Notes under the pieces: model-generated
The model's database searches: none
What the model was told of the DNA's origin: nothing
What the model saw: only the letters and a program-made list of their open reading frames with translations
Source: Acidimicrobiales bacterium
GTDB taxonomy: Bacteria; Actinomycetota; Acidimicrobiia; Acidimicrobiales; SZUA-35
DNA length: 64,000 nucleotides
Direction of reading: 5' to 3'
Assembly: GCA_020630065.1 (NCBI GenBank)
Contig: JAHDCC010000007.1
Span: 1-64,000 of the forward strand
Part shown: in pieces, positions 20,374 through 28,871 of the stretch
Layout: the number at the start of each line of letters is the position of its first letter
Position numbering within the stretch: the stretch's first letter is position 1
Translations under genes and position numbers: made by a program

Positions 20374-21081
20374 ATGATTGTGGCCGAACTCGAGATCTTC
20401 CATTCACGACCGATAGCGCCGACCCGTCGAATCGCCCTTGGAAGCCGTAACCTTCCAACCGACCCGGCACCAGGGGCCGGGGGAGTGCTACTTGCCGGGA
20501 TCGTGGCCGAAAACGCGCAGCATGTTGCCGGTGACCTGCGGGCTTCCGTTATCAGCATCGTCGACATGTTGGAAACCGAAGGTCGGGTCCCGCAACCGGC
20601 GGCCCGTCACCGTTTCCAGGCCGACCAGGTCGGATTAACAAACTCGACTCAAAAGATCGTGGCTAACGAAGGTCTGCTCGAGTTTGTGTTTGATACCGAG
20701 AACGCCGCCCCGGTTCAGCTGGTACTCGGAGCGCTGTATGCTGCTGCGTCGATACCGGCGTCGAGTAAATCGTCGGTGTTCGGAGCGTTACGATCGGCTC
20801 TGGTTTGGAACCGTCCAGTCGACAACCAATTTATATCCACCATTATGGAAGGCCGTTCGAACGCGATGGCTGACCTGTATGCGTGGAATGATCCGGTTGG
20901 TTGGGCACTTGAACTGTTAGAAATCGACGGTGACTCCGCCCAGCCTTCTAAACGAACAGTTCAACGGCAGTTCCGGTCGAAGTTGCGTTCAGCCCACCCT
21001 GACCATGGGGGCCAAGACGAAGAAGCAGCCGCCCTTATCGCCGATTTGACCAAAGCCCGCGACATTCTGTTGGCCGGGTAA
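20374..21081 (+). CDS. Protein of unknown function with C-terminal J domain
   Basis: A 235-residue soluble protein. The last 65 residues look like a DnaJ J domain: a basic helix QRQFRSKLRSA, the HPD tripeptide at 208-210, then GG and a helix ending in KARDILL. HPD is the motif that stimulates the ATPase of Hsp70 proteins. The first 165 residues match nothing I recognise and carry no membrane segment or zinc motif. The gene ends 3 bases before an alpha/beta hydrolase gene, suggesting a joint role. A TACGGT box is 8 bases before the ATG. Confidence 0.75.
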   Translation: MIVAELEIFHSRPIAPTRRIALGSRNLPTDPAPGAGGVLLAGIVAENAQHVAGDLRASVISIVDMLETEGRVPQPAARHRFQADQVGLTNSTQKIVANEGLLEFVFDTENAAPVQLVLGALYAAASIPASSKSSVFGALRSALVWNRPVDNQFISTIMEGRSNAMADLYAWNDPVGWALELLEIDGDSAQPSKRTVQRQFRSKLRSAHPDHGGQDEEAAALIADLTKARDILLAG

Positions 21082-21084
21082 CAG

Positions 21085-21651
21085 ATGGCTATCGGAGGAA
21101 TAGTTCTTTTTCATGGGGCTGGCGGTAACCGAGACCACCAGCTGTTCACCGCCATCGAAGACGGTAGTGATGTGCCGGTCGCTCGGGTCAACTTTGCGTA
21201 TCGGATCAAGGCTGCTACTAAACGTCGGCCCCCAGACCGGATGCCGAAACTTCTTCTCGACGTCACTGCGGCCGCCGATAAATACTCTAACGAGTGGGGG
21301 GTTCCTGCGTCGTCGATAGTTTTCGGGGGAAGGTCGATGGGGGGCAGGGTTTGTTCAGTCGCCGTCGCTGAAGGCATGGAGGCTGCCGGGCTGCTTTTGC
21401 TCAGCTATCCGCTTCATCCACCGGGTAAACCCGACAAGCTTCGCGTCGACCATTTTGGCGGCATCGACTGCCCAGTTTTATTGGTGCAGGGCCGTAGAGA
21501 CCCTTTCGGGTCCGAAGAGGAATTCTCTCAACACCTTCCGGCGATACCTTCACCGGTTACCCAATTTTGGGTTGACGGGAATCATGATCCGAAACTGGCG
21601 TTGACCCCTGAGATTGTGGCTCAGACAAACGAGTGGGTGTCTCAACTTTAG
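21085..21651 (+). CDS. Alpha/beta hydrolase, KANL3/Tex30-like family
   Basis: A small hydrolase of 188 residues. The expected triad is Ser84 in GGRSMGGR, Asp139 in QGRRDPFG and His167 in GNHDPK. The oxyanion region is LFHGAGGN near the start. The substrate is unknown. Its last 95 bases overlap the convergent MFS gene. The tight link to the J-domain gene points to one transcript. Confidence 0.85.
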   Translation: MAIGGIVLFHGAGGNRDHQLFTAIEDGSDVPVARVNFAYRIKAATKRRPPDRMPKLLLDVTAAADKYSNEWGVPASSIVFGGRSMGGRVCSVAVAEGMEAAGLLLLSYPLHPPGKPDKLRVDHFGGIDCPVLLVQGRRDPFGSEEEFSQHLPAIPSPVTQFWVDGNHDPKLALTPEIVAQTNEWVSQL

Positions 21652-23143
21652 GGTCGGACGGGTTGAAGGCTTCCAAATCGGCTTTTGCCGTTTCAGGAAA
21701 GAAGAAGAGAAAAACTAGAGCGGCCAGCGACGCCGGAATCAACATCGTGGCGATGGCGGGAGGTAGTCCGCCTAAGCGGGTCGAAAGCCAGCCGACGATT
21801 ACTAGACCCAATGCGCTTCCTGCGACCCCGATCAGGTCAACCCAGCCAGCGGCTCGGGCTCGGGCCCGGGTCGGAAATAACTCGGTACCGTACACCCGAA
21901 ATACCGGGATAAACGCACTGATCGAGACTGCACCCACACAGGCGGCAACCCATAACGCCAACCCGGTTGTTTGAAACGAATATGCTGTCGTCGCCACCCC
22001 AACAATGGCAACGGTCGAGCCAACCACTCTTCTGCCTTTGCGGTCCGCTATCAGACCGCTAAGGACCATAGCGATGCCGGCAGGGGCGAAGATAACAGCC
22101 TGGAAAATGCTAACATCCAGCGCCGAATATCCGAGGTCGTCGTTCAAGAAGTCGTTTCGCAGCTGAGAAGCTGGCGAGATGAACATGGCTAATGCAAAAG
22201 CAGTGAAACCAATGATGGCGAACCGTTTCTTATCGATGTGGTCCGAAGCTTTTGCTTGGGTCGCCGCGGCGAACCGGCGAGTTTCCGGCAGCTGACGGGC
22301 AGCGCTTCTAACCAGCGGTAAAAAGATGACCGGCACCACATAGATAAGCCGCCAACCCCAGATCGCCAGATCAGCTAGCGGAAGCATCAACAAAACCATT
22401 GACGACCCAACAGCGGTAGCCATAGCCATGTAGCTGACGCTTACGGCACGAGACGACGCTGGAACCTCTTCAGTTGTTGACAGTGCGACGAGTGAGATGA
22501 GCCCGGTCGTGAACCCTCTCCCGATTGTTTGGGTGGCCCCTAACGCAAACAAGTCGGGGGACGCCGCCCCGAGGACACTGAATACGATGGCGATGAGAGA
22601 AAATCCGATCACCATCGGTCGGCGGCCGATTCTGTGGCCTTGCCAGAGGGCGATTAATGACAAGACAACGCCGATCCGTACCGCGGCTAGTGTCTGGCTC
22701 TGAGCGCTTTCATCGACGGCGAACTCTTCGGCTGCGAACGTTAACGTCTGCCCGATCGTCACCCCCAAATATCCTGAAATGAGACCGAAGACGGCTAGTG
22801 AGCCAAATAGTTGGGCGGTGTTTTGGGTTACTACTTCGTCTGACCACCACCACCGTTTACGGGGTCGCCGGTCGGTGTCGCTCAGCGCCCGGCGCATCAA
22901 CGGCAACACGAACGGCCACCAGTATGGGATCGCCAGTTTGAACTCGGTCTGTTCTTCGACTTCGAATGTCGAGTCGGGTCCCGGCTGCACCACAAGTTGG
23001 CGTTTGTAACTACTGAATGGGCCTTCTGTCATTTCCCATTTGTCGTCACCAACCTGTATTTCCTCTACGAGGTCGCGGCGTTCTGAGCGTAACGTTTCTA
23101 GCTGAGCACTATCAACAACTAGACGTTGCGTGAGGATGGTCAT
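21557..23143 (-). CDS. MFS transporter, sugar-porter-like
   Basis: A 528-residue transporter with about 12 membrane segments from residue 110 on. The loop motifs GHRIGRRPMV (loop 2-3) and DRKGRRVVG (loop 8-9), and the PETAKADLE ending after the last helix, fit the sugar/organic-acid porter group. Unusually, about 105 residues precede the first helix and form a charged cytoplasmic region. The variable C-terminal 30 residues are coded inside the overlap with the hydrolase gene. The substrate cannot be named. Confidence 0.85.
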   Translation of the reverse strand: MTILTQRLVVDSAQLETLRSERRDLVEEIQVGDDKWEMTEGPFSSYKRQLVVQPGPDSTFEVEEQTEFKLAIPYWWPFVLPLMRRALSDTDRRPRKRWWWSDEVVTQNTAQLFGSLAVFGLISGYLGVTIGQTLTFAAEEFAVDESAQSQTLAAVRIGVVLSLIALWQGHRIGRRPMVIGFSLIAIVFSVLGAASPDLFALGATQTIGRGFTTGLISLVALSTTEEVPASSRAVSVSYMAMATAVGSSMVLLMLPLADLAIWGWRLIYVVPVIFLPLVRSAARQLPETRRFAAATQAKASDHIDKKRFAIIGFTAFALAMFISPASQLRNDFLNDDLGYSALDVSIFQAVIFAPAGIAMVLSGLIADRKGRRVVGSTVAIVGVATTAYSFQTTGLALWVAACVGAVSISAFIPVFRVYGTELFPTRARARAAGWVDLIGVAGSALGLVIVGWLSTRLGGLPPAIATMLIPASLAALVFLFFFPETAKADLEAFNPSDPKVETPTRLSEPQSQGSTPVSDHDSRQPKIG

Positions 23144-23194
23144 GTAGCCGTGGTCGTCACTTTTCGGCCGATTTGAGGATCAGGACAAAACAAG

Positions 23195-23365
23195 TTATTC
23201 ACTATCAGCCTTTTGGGATTCTTCAAGTTGGGCGGTTACTCGTTTATTTGCTAACCAAAGTAGTAGACCGATGATTCCGAGCGGTCCAGCTACCAGCAGA
23301 AATTCGTCCCAGCCGCCTTGATGGGCAACAAAAGGAAATAGTTTGATCCTCGTCACTGTTTCCAT
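23195..23365 (-). CDS. Small single-pass membrane protein (56 aa)
   Basis: This short frame reads from an ATG at 23365. One hydrophobic helix spans about residues 22-39 (LLVAGPLGIIGLLLWLAN), followed by KR and an acidic tail. This is the positive-inside layout of a small membrane protein. It lies head to head with the Nfu gene and 51 bases upstream of the MFS gene on the same strand. No function is known. Confidence 0.5.
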   Translation of the reverse strand: METVTRIKLFPFVAHQGGWDEFLLVAGPLGIIGLLLWLANKRVTAQLEESQKADSE

Positions 23366-23418
23366 ATTTATCCATGCTACGCCGCTACCGTGGTATCGGT
23401 ATTACCGGAGGTAGTAAA

Positions 23419-23748
23419 GTGTCCGAAGAAACAACCGAATCTTCAACTGGTGAAACTTCAACCATGACAAATGAAGAGTTCGAAGCCAAAGTTGCCGATG
23501 TTGTCAAGATCATCCGGCCTGCGGTACAGGCCGACCAGGGTGATATCTTCCTCCGATCGGTCGATGTTACGACCGGAGCGGTCAATGTTGAACTAGTCGG
23601 CGCCTGTGTGACATGCCCGGCTTCGACTCAGACGCTTAAAGAGGGCTTAGAGCGTATTCTGAAACAGCGAGTCGAGGGTGTCACGTCTGTGAGTCACGTG
23701 GGTGAACAGTTGGTTGGTGCTGAAGACGGCACTGCTGTCTCGCTGTAG
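23419..23748 (+). CDS. Nfu-type iron-sulfur cluster carrier protein
   Basis: A 109-residue protein with a NifU C-terminal domain. The cluster-binding CxxC lies in CVTCPAS, inside the family pattern 'GACVTCPASTQTLKEGLE'. It would carry Fe-S clusters to target proteins. The GTG at 23419 is chosen because GGAGGT lies 6 bases upstream. A stem at 23825-23859 follows. Confidence 0.9.
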   Translation: MSEETTESSTGETSTMTNEEFEAKVADVVKIIRPAVQADQGDIFLRSVDVTTGAVNVELVGACVTCPASTQTLKEGLERILKQRVEGVTSVSHVGEQLVGAEDGTAVSL

Positions 23749-23824
23749 TCTCAAACCCGGCTATGCCAGTTGATTCTGGTCTTGTAGTGGCCGTTGATTT
23801 GTTGTTGATGGAGTGCCGCCCGGC

Positions 23825-23859
23825 CCTGTCTTGAGAGCATATTCGCATCTCAAGACAGG
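23825..23859. terminator. Bidirectional hairpin between nfu and mscL
   Basis: The perfect 12-bp arms CCTGTCTTGAGA and TCTCAAGACAGG flank an 11-base loop. It sits between two convergent genes, so it could end both transcripts, although no long T-run follows on either side. Confidence 0.65.
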
Positions 23860-23899
23860 ACACAATGGGGTTATTTCATATGCCTGCTAAGTGTTGTGT

Positions 23900-24247
23900 T
23901 TAGCGTCCGCTCTTAAGAAGGTCACGGATTTCGCTTAAGAGTTGCTGGTCTGGCGTTGCCGCTAGCTCAGTTTTCGCTCCTGCTTTGGCAAGCGCCTTTA
24001 CTATCATGAATACTGCGAAGGCAATAAGCACAAAACTAAATATCGCTGTTCCTAATGCGCCCACCGGAATGTTGCCCGGTTTCCAAGCATCAAAGTTGAC
24101 GTCAAGTCCGCCGGCTTTACCGATCAATGAGAGAATCACGTCAACGACTGCGTCCATTACTGGAACAACAGCTAGTGCCAGAACCAACGCAACTGCGGCT
24201 GGTATGACATTAAATTTCTCCAAGAATTCTCTGAATTCTCGAAACAT
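23900..24247 (-). CDS. mscL: Large-conductance mechanosensitive channel MscL
   Basis: Releases solutes on hypo-osmotic shock. The 115 residues show the MscL layout: an N-terminal amphipathic start (REFREFLEKFNVI), TM1 (about 15-43), a periplasmic loop with PGNIPVGALGTAIFSF, TM2 (about 66-88) and a C-terminal helix bundle (LLSEIRDLL). An AAAGGGG ribosome site lies upstream. The first helix is divergent from the E. coli type. Confidence 0.88.
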   Translation of the reverse strand: MFREFREFLEKFNVIPAAVALVLALAVVPVMDAVVDVILSLIGKAGGLDVNFDAWKPGNIPVGALGTAIFSFVLIAFAVFMIVKALAKAGAKTELAATPDQQLLSEIRDLLKSGR

Positions 24248-24493
24248 ATGGGTACCCCTTTACTGGTTTAATAACTAATACGAATGTAGGCGATCGCTAT
24301 CAAATATGCCAGAAAGATAGTTGAAATCGGCTTATCTAGTGGGATTGTCTTCTAAAAATTGCGTCAAAATTCTTATGTAGGCGTTCAACAATTTTCCATC
24401 AGATCTCGATTCAGCTACCTGCAGCATCGTCAATGAAGGTCAATGGCTAGCTGAGAGTTCGCTCCATCGCTATTGGGAATAGGTCGTAGTCGC

Positions 24494-24499
24494 TAGGCT
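24494..24499 (+). promoter_or_regulatory. Leaderless -10 box, rhomboid gene
   Basis: TAGGCT with a 6-base gap to the GTG at 24506. The rest of the 258-base gap from mscL holds no gene I can see. Confidence 0.55.
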
Positions 24500-24505
24500 T
24501 AACTC

Positions 24506-25342
24506 GTGGTTCAAGAAAATTCTGCTTGTTATCGGCACCCAACAAATGTGGCAGCTGTGGGTTGTCAACGATGCGGAAAGCCGATCTGTTCGAACTGCAT
24601 GACTCAGGCGTCAGTTGGCTTTCACTGCCCAGAATGTTTGAAACGGCAGGGCCAACGTGTCATCAACGCGAGGGATCTTGGGCAGCAATCTCGACCGCCG
24701 CTAACAAGTTTGTTGATCGGAATTTCGGTTGTTCTCTTTGTTCTGCAGATGGCAACCGGCGGTGGGCGAAGCATAAATAGTGAGCTGACTGCCAACTTTC
24801 TACTATTTGGGCCTTTTGTTCAACTCGGCGAGTTCTGGCTGATTCTCACTTCCGGTTTCCTGCACAACGACCCGATCCATCTTGGATTCAACATGTTTCT
24901 TCTGTGGATGATCGGAAAAGGTGTGGAACAGCAACTTGGTCGAATCCAATTTGCTCTTCTCTATTTCTCGTCGTTGTTTGCGGCGTCAGCATTTGTGCTT
25001 GCCTTCAATTTCGAGGCGCCGACGCTCGGAGCGTCAGGCGCAGTCCTTGGCATGTTTGGTGGCGTCGCCGGGTTGATGCTCATGCGCGGTCGATCACTCA
25101 AAGAAGTGCCGGGATATCAACTAATACTGTTGAACCTGTTTCTGCCGTTGGTGATCCCCGGTATTTCCTTTTGGGGGCACCTTGGCGGCGTCGTAGGAGG
25201 CTTTATCACCGGGGCTCTTTTAGCTCTTCTAAGCGACAAGGCCCGAATGTCTCCTCCGACAACCTACGCAGTGGTCGCCCTCGTTATGATCGGCTGGTTT
25301 GGTGTCGCGGCCGTGATCGGTCTCTCAGGCGGGCTTGTCTAG
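24506..25342 (+). CDS. Rhomboid intramembrane serine protease with N-terminal zinc finger
   Basis: Cleaves membrane proteins within the bilayer. A B-box-like zinc-binding region occupies residues 1-45 (Cys8, His11, Cys20, Cys23, Cys28, Cys31, His40, Cys41, Cys44). Six or seven membrane helices follow. The catalytic dyad is Ser177 in GASGA and His225 in FWGHLGG. HNDPIHLGFNM is the conserved HxxxN-type loop and helix. The zinc-finger plus rhomboid layout is common in actinobacteria. The GTG start fits a leaderless message. Confidence 0.93.
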   Translation: MVQENSACYRHPTNVAAVGCQRCGKPICSNCMTQASVGFHCPECLKRQGQRVINARDLGQQSRPPLTSLLIGISVVLFVLQMATGGGRSINSELTANFLLFGPFVQLGEFWLILTSGFLHNDPIHLGFNMFLLWMIGKGVEQQLGRIQFALLYFSSLFAASAFVLAFNFEAPTLGASGAVLGMFGGVAGLMLMRGRSLKEVPGYQLILLNLFLPLVIPGISFWGHLGGVVGGFITGALLALLSDKARMSPPTTYAVVALVMIGWFGVAAVIGLSGGLV

Positions 25343-25346
25343 AAGT

Positions 25347-25814
25347 TTAGGAAGCCCTCATCGAGGCGTCTTGAAGAAAACTCGTTACCTGCTCGGAGAG
25401 CTTAGACAAATTCCGTTTCCAGACCAGCGTCAAAATCGGCTTGCCAAAGAATTCGCCGATCGGCCCTCCCAAGAACCAAGGAAATGAAATATCTTCATCC
25501 CAAAAAAACTTTGTGGTGCCGTTTCCATTGTCACTGAGGAAGAAATCTCCACGGCCGTGAACCAGGCCGATATGGTCGACCCCCATACGGGCCCCAGGCT
25601 CCCACGCAGTAATTTCCATAACATCGGTAGTGGTGAGCGGGCCGATCCGTGTGTCGCATTCAAACTTGGTGCCAACTCCACTCGTTTGATCGGACAGAAA
25701 CCGGATTTCTTCGGCGTCAGCCATCCAGTCAACATGGCTCGCTATCGACTCGACATACGACCACACCTCCGACGGGGTGGCATCGATGGTTGTACTGACA
25801 ACAATATGGGCCAT
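25347..25814 (-). CDS. SRPBCC (polyketide cyclase-like) family protein
   Basis: A 155-residue START-like fold protein. The opening HIVVSTTIDATPSEVWSYV and the later pattern with conserved Trp and Gly residues fit the SRPBCC cyclase/dehydrase family, which binds hydrophobic ligands in a cavity. The ligand is unknown. It lies convergent to the rhomboid gene, 4 bases away. A TACGTT -10 box lies 6 bases before the ATG. Confidence 0.85.
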   Translation of the reverse strand: MAHIVVSTTIDATPSEVWSYVESIASHVDWMADAEEIRFLSDQTSGVGTKFECDTRIGPLTTTDVMEITAWEPGARMGVDHIGLVHGRGDFFLSDNGNGTTKFFWDEDISFPWFLGGPIGEFFGKPILTLVWKRNLSKLSEQVTSFLQDASMRAS

Positions 25815-25820
25815 GCCTTT

Positions 25821-25826
25821 AACGTA
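25821..25826 (-). promoter_or_regulatory. Leaderless -10 box, SRPBCC gene
   Basis: TACGTT on the minus strand, with a 6-base gap to the ATG at 25814. Confidence 0.5.
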
Positions 25827-25835
25827 GTGCAGAAC

Positions 25836-26588
25836 CTACCTTCGTTGGTAAACCGAGACGTGGTTGGCGCTATGAGCGTAAAACGGTTCACCGGCCCAAT
25901 TCGCTACCCGGTCAACCAGCGTGAGACCCACATCGCTTGCATACGAATCTAACTGGCTGGTTGACGCCCAACGCAGCATCCATGGACGTAACGTCGCGCC
26001 GTCATCACGGAATTCGACATGGCAGCCGTTAATGTGTTGAGCGCGATAGTCGACGTCGGTACCCGCAACTACGACGCTCGAGTCATCGCGTCGTGTAATG
26101 CCGAAGCTGCGAGTGCTCTCAGATATGCCGGGTTCGTGAATTAGGCTGTCGTGGTTAGTAGCTTCGATCAACACATGGCCGCCTGGGCGCAGAACCGAAT
26201 ACACATCCCGAAACAGTTGTTTTTGCTCATCCTCGGTCACCAAATTGAACAACGTGTTGAATCCGACAAGAACACCAGCGAAGTGCTGTCGATCGGCGTC
26301 GAAAGGCAGAGTTCGCATATCGCCTAGAACCAGCGTAAGAAGTTCGGAACGGGGGCAAAGGCGGAGCATCGCCAACGAAGCATCTATACCGACGACGGGG
26401 GTGCCCCGCCTAATCAACGGAATGGCGAGCCGTCCGCTTCCGACCCCCAGTTCCAATACCGTGCCGTGCCCGCATATGCTGTGAACGAAATCGGCTGACG
26501 CTTCGGCGTCGGAGACTTCGCTGTACCAAAGGTCATACACATCGGCGAAGGATTCGCCGTAAAGCTCAGGGGTATAAGGGATCGACAT
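25836..26588 (-). CDS. Class I SAM-dependent methyltransferase
   Basis: A 250-residue methyltransferase. SAM motif I is LELGVGSGRLAIPL, the acidic residue of motif II is in GIDASLAML, and GDMRTLPF and LRPGGHVLIE follow in family order. The substrate is unknown. The ATG at 26588 is chosen because a longer reading would run into iscS. Its probable -10 (TATGGT, 26597-26602) abuts that of iscS. Confidence 0.88.
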   Translation of the reverse strand: MSIPYTPELYGESFADVYDLWYSEVSDAEASADFVHSICGHGTVLELGVGSGRLAIPLIRRGTPVVGIDASLAMLRLCPRSELLTLVLGDMRTLPFDADRQHFAGVLVGFNTLFNLVTEDEQKQLFRDVYSVLRPGGHVLIEATNHDSLIHEPGISESTRSFGITRRDDSSVVVAGTDVDYRAQHINGCHVEFRDDGATLRPWMLRWASTSQLDSYASDVGLTLVDRVANWAGEPFYAHSANHVSVYQRR

Positions 26589-26596
26589 CTGTGTAG

Positions 26597-26609
26597 ACCA
26601 TAGTAGCCT
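26597..26609. promoter_or_regulatory. Abutting divergent -10 boxes, methyltransferase and iscS
   Basis: TAGCCT (26604-26609, plus) lies 6 bases before the iscS ATG. TATGGT (26597-26602, minus) lies 8 bases before the methyltransferase ATG. The gap between the two start codons is only 27 bases, so each -35 region lies in the other's coding sequence. Confidence 0.5.
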
Positions 26610-26615
26610 GAACAT

Positions 26616-27776
26616 ATGGTCCACTACCTCGATAATGCAGCCACGACCGCTATGCGCGACGTCGCTGTAGAAGCCATGATGCCCCTGTTGCAAACATCGT
26701 ATGGAAACCCTTCAGGTGCTCATCGGATGGCTCGGCAAGCCAACCGGGTGGTGGATGAAAGCCGAGAAGTTCTCGCCAGCGTTACCGGTTTCAAACCAGG
26801 CGAACTGGTCTTTACCAGCGGAGGGACCGAAGCCGACAACACCGTTATCAAAGGCGCCTGTTCCGCCGCTGAGGGGTCAGCGATATGTTCTGCGGTCGAA
26901 CACCACGCCATCCTCGACCCAGTTCTAGCGGTTGGTGGTGCAACGATAGGCGTCGACTCTTCCGGCCAAGTCGATGTTGCCGAACTTGAATCCTTACTCA
27001 AAGCTATCAACGACGACCCTGACCGGTCCGCTCCAGCTGTTGTTTCGGTGATGGCGGCAAACAACGAAACCGGTGTTATTCAACCTTTGGAGAAGGTAGC
27101 TGAACTCGTCAGAACGTACTCTCCCGACACGATTCTTCACTGCGACGCCGTTCAAGCCATCTGCTGGCTCGATCTGGCTTCCATCACGGCGACGTTCGAC
27201 TCGATTAGTCTCAGCGCCCACAAGTTTGGTGGACCGAAAGGAGTGGGCCTAGTAGCGATGCGTTCAAACAAGACGATAGCCCCGCTTCTGCTCGGAGGCA
27301 GCCAGGAACGATCCCGGCGAGGGGGAACCCACAACGTTGCCGGTATCGCCGCTATGGCCGCAGCCGCCAACGCTACCGTTGCCGAACGAGACGACGCTAT
27401 CCCTAACGTTGCCAAACTTCGGGATCGTCTCAGCGACGGCATCCTAGACACAGTTGAAGGTGTCACAGAAACCGGCGTCACCGGCAGGGACCGTAGCCAC
27501 AAAATAGCCAACATCAGTCACTTCTGTTTCGAACAGATCGAAAGCGAAGCGCTGCTGTTTTTGTTAGAAAAGCATGACATTATGGCGTCAGCTGCGTCTT
27601 CTTGTGCCAGCGGAGCGGCCGAACCGAGCCATGTCTTGACAGCAATGGGATACGATCGCCTCTTGGCCTTTGGGTCGCTTCGACTGTCGTTGGGGTATAG
27701 CTCTACAAACGAAGATGTTGATGCGGTCTTAGCTTGTCTGCCAGCTGCGGTGGAACGACTGCGAGAACGAGGATAA
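26616..27776 (+). CDS. iscS: Cysteine desulfurase
   Basis: PLP enzyme that takes sulfur from cysteine. It shows YLDNAATT at the N terminus, the PLP lysine Lys203 in SLSAHKFGGPKG, and the persulfide Cys330 in SAASSCASGA. At 386 residues it has group I (IscS/NifS) length. Its position 3 bases before mnmA says its sulfur goes to tRNA thiolation, though Fe-S assembly is also possible. Confidence 0.95.
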   Translation: MVHYLDNAATTAMRDVAVEAMMPLLQTSYGNPSGAHRMARQANRVVDESREVLASVTGFKPGELVFTSGGTEADNTVIKGACSAAEGSAICSAVEHHAILDPVLAVGGATIGVDSSGQVDVAELESLLKAINDDPDRSAPAVVSVMAANNETGVIQPLEKVAELVRTYSPDTILHCDAVQAICWLDLASITATFDSISLSAHKFGGPKGVGLVAMRSNKTIAPLLLGGSQERSRRGGTHNVAGIAAMAAAANATVAERDDAIPNVAKLRDRLSDGILDTVEGVTETGVTGRDRSHKIANISHFCFEQIESEALLFLLEKHDIMASAASSCASGAAEPSHVLTAMGYDRLLAFGSLRLSLGYSSTNEDVDAVLACLPAAVERLRERG

Positions 27777-27779
27777 CTG

Positions 27780-28871
27780 ATGGCTGAAATCTTGGTAGCG
27801 ATGTCCGGTGGTGTCGATTCGTCTGTAGCGGCTGCGTTGCTAGTCGACCAAGGCCACGATGTTGTTGGTGTGACGCTCAAGTTGTGGGGCGGTGAGTCTG
27901 ATTCTGGTTGCTGTTCGGTGTCCGATGTTGAGGACGCCCGCCGGGTAGCACAACAACTAGATATCGATCATCACGTCTTCAACTTTGGGGACGAATTTGA
28001 TGAGTTCGTGGTGGACCCGTATGTGGCTGCACACCAAGACGGCCTAACCCCTAACCCGTGTGTTGAATGCAACCGGCACATCAAGTTCGACAAACTCTTT
28101 CGTCGGGCCGATGCTTTAGGATTTGACCTGGTAGCAACCGGGCACCACGCACAAGTAGCCGAAATCGATGACGGCGACGAGAAAGTATTTCGTATTCGAA
28201 GAGGGGCCGACGCTAAGAAAGACCAGTCATATGTTTTGCATATGCTCGACCAATCTCAGCTGCGTCGCCTGATGCTGCCAGTCGGTTCTATAACAAAGGA
28301 ACGGGTTCGTGAACTGGCAATCGAGCTAGATCTCAGAACCGCTGATAAACCAGACTCTCAAGATGTTTGTTTCATCCATTCCAAGGGCGGGCGAGAAGCT
28401 TTTCTCGGAGATCGTATTCCACTAAAGCCAGCCAAGCTAGTCGACACGTCCGGCAGTCAAGTCGGGTCGGTCTCATCGGTTGAGTTGGTGACGATAGGCC
28501 AACGACGCGGACTTAACCTGGGCGGTGACGCAGGACGACGCTACGTTGTCGATATCGACCGGCAAAAGGGAGAAGTCACTGTCGGCGAGCGCAGCGAACT
28601 TCTTACCAGCGACCTTTTGGTCACCGGAGTTGAATGGTCAAACGGTGCCGCTCCCGGAGCGGTTACCGTGCAATGTTCAGCCCATGGATCGACCCGCAAA
28701 GCCGTTGTTTCGCTTCCACAATCGGAGAAGAGTTCTAAGCAGGACCAAACCGTGCTTGTGACGTGGGCTCAACCCCAACCTAAAGTCGCGGTTGGGCAGT
28801 CAGTGGTCTTCTACGATGGTGAAGATGTCCTCGGTGGCGGAATAGCAGCTCAGAAAGAACCCGCGGTTTGA
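27780..28871 (+). CDS. mnmA: tRNA-specific 2-thiouridylase
   Basis: Thiolates U34 of tRNA-Lys, -Glu and -Gln using ATP and sulfur from IscS. The PP-loop SGGVDSS (9-15), the first catalytic Cys94 in NPCVECN and the second Cys197 in DSQDVCFI are present. The C-terminal beta-barrel domain is complete (363 residues). The stop overlaps the TTG start of tsaC. Confidence 0.97.
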   Translation: MAEILVAMSGGVDSSVAAALLVDQGHDVVGVTLKLWGGESDSGCCSVSDVEDARRVAQQLDIDHHVFNFGDEFDEFVVDPYVAAHQDGLTPNPCVECNRHIKFDKLFRRADALGFDLVATGHHAQVAEIDDGDEKVFRIRRGADAKKDQSYVLHMLDQSQLRRLMLPVGSITKERVRELAIELDLRTADKPDSQDVCFIHSKGGREAFLGDRIPLKPAKLVDTSGSQVGSVSSVELVTIGQRRGLNLGGDAGRRYVVDIDRQKGEVTVGERSELLTSDLLVTGVEWSNGAAPGAVTVQCSAHGSTRKAVVSLPQSEKSSKQDQTVLVTWAQPQPKVAVGQSVVFYDGEDVLGGGIAAQKEPAV

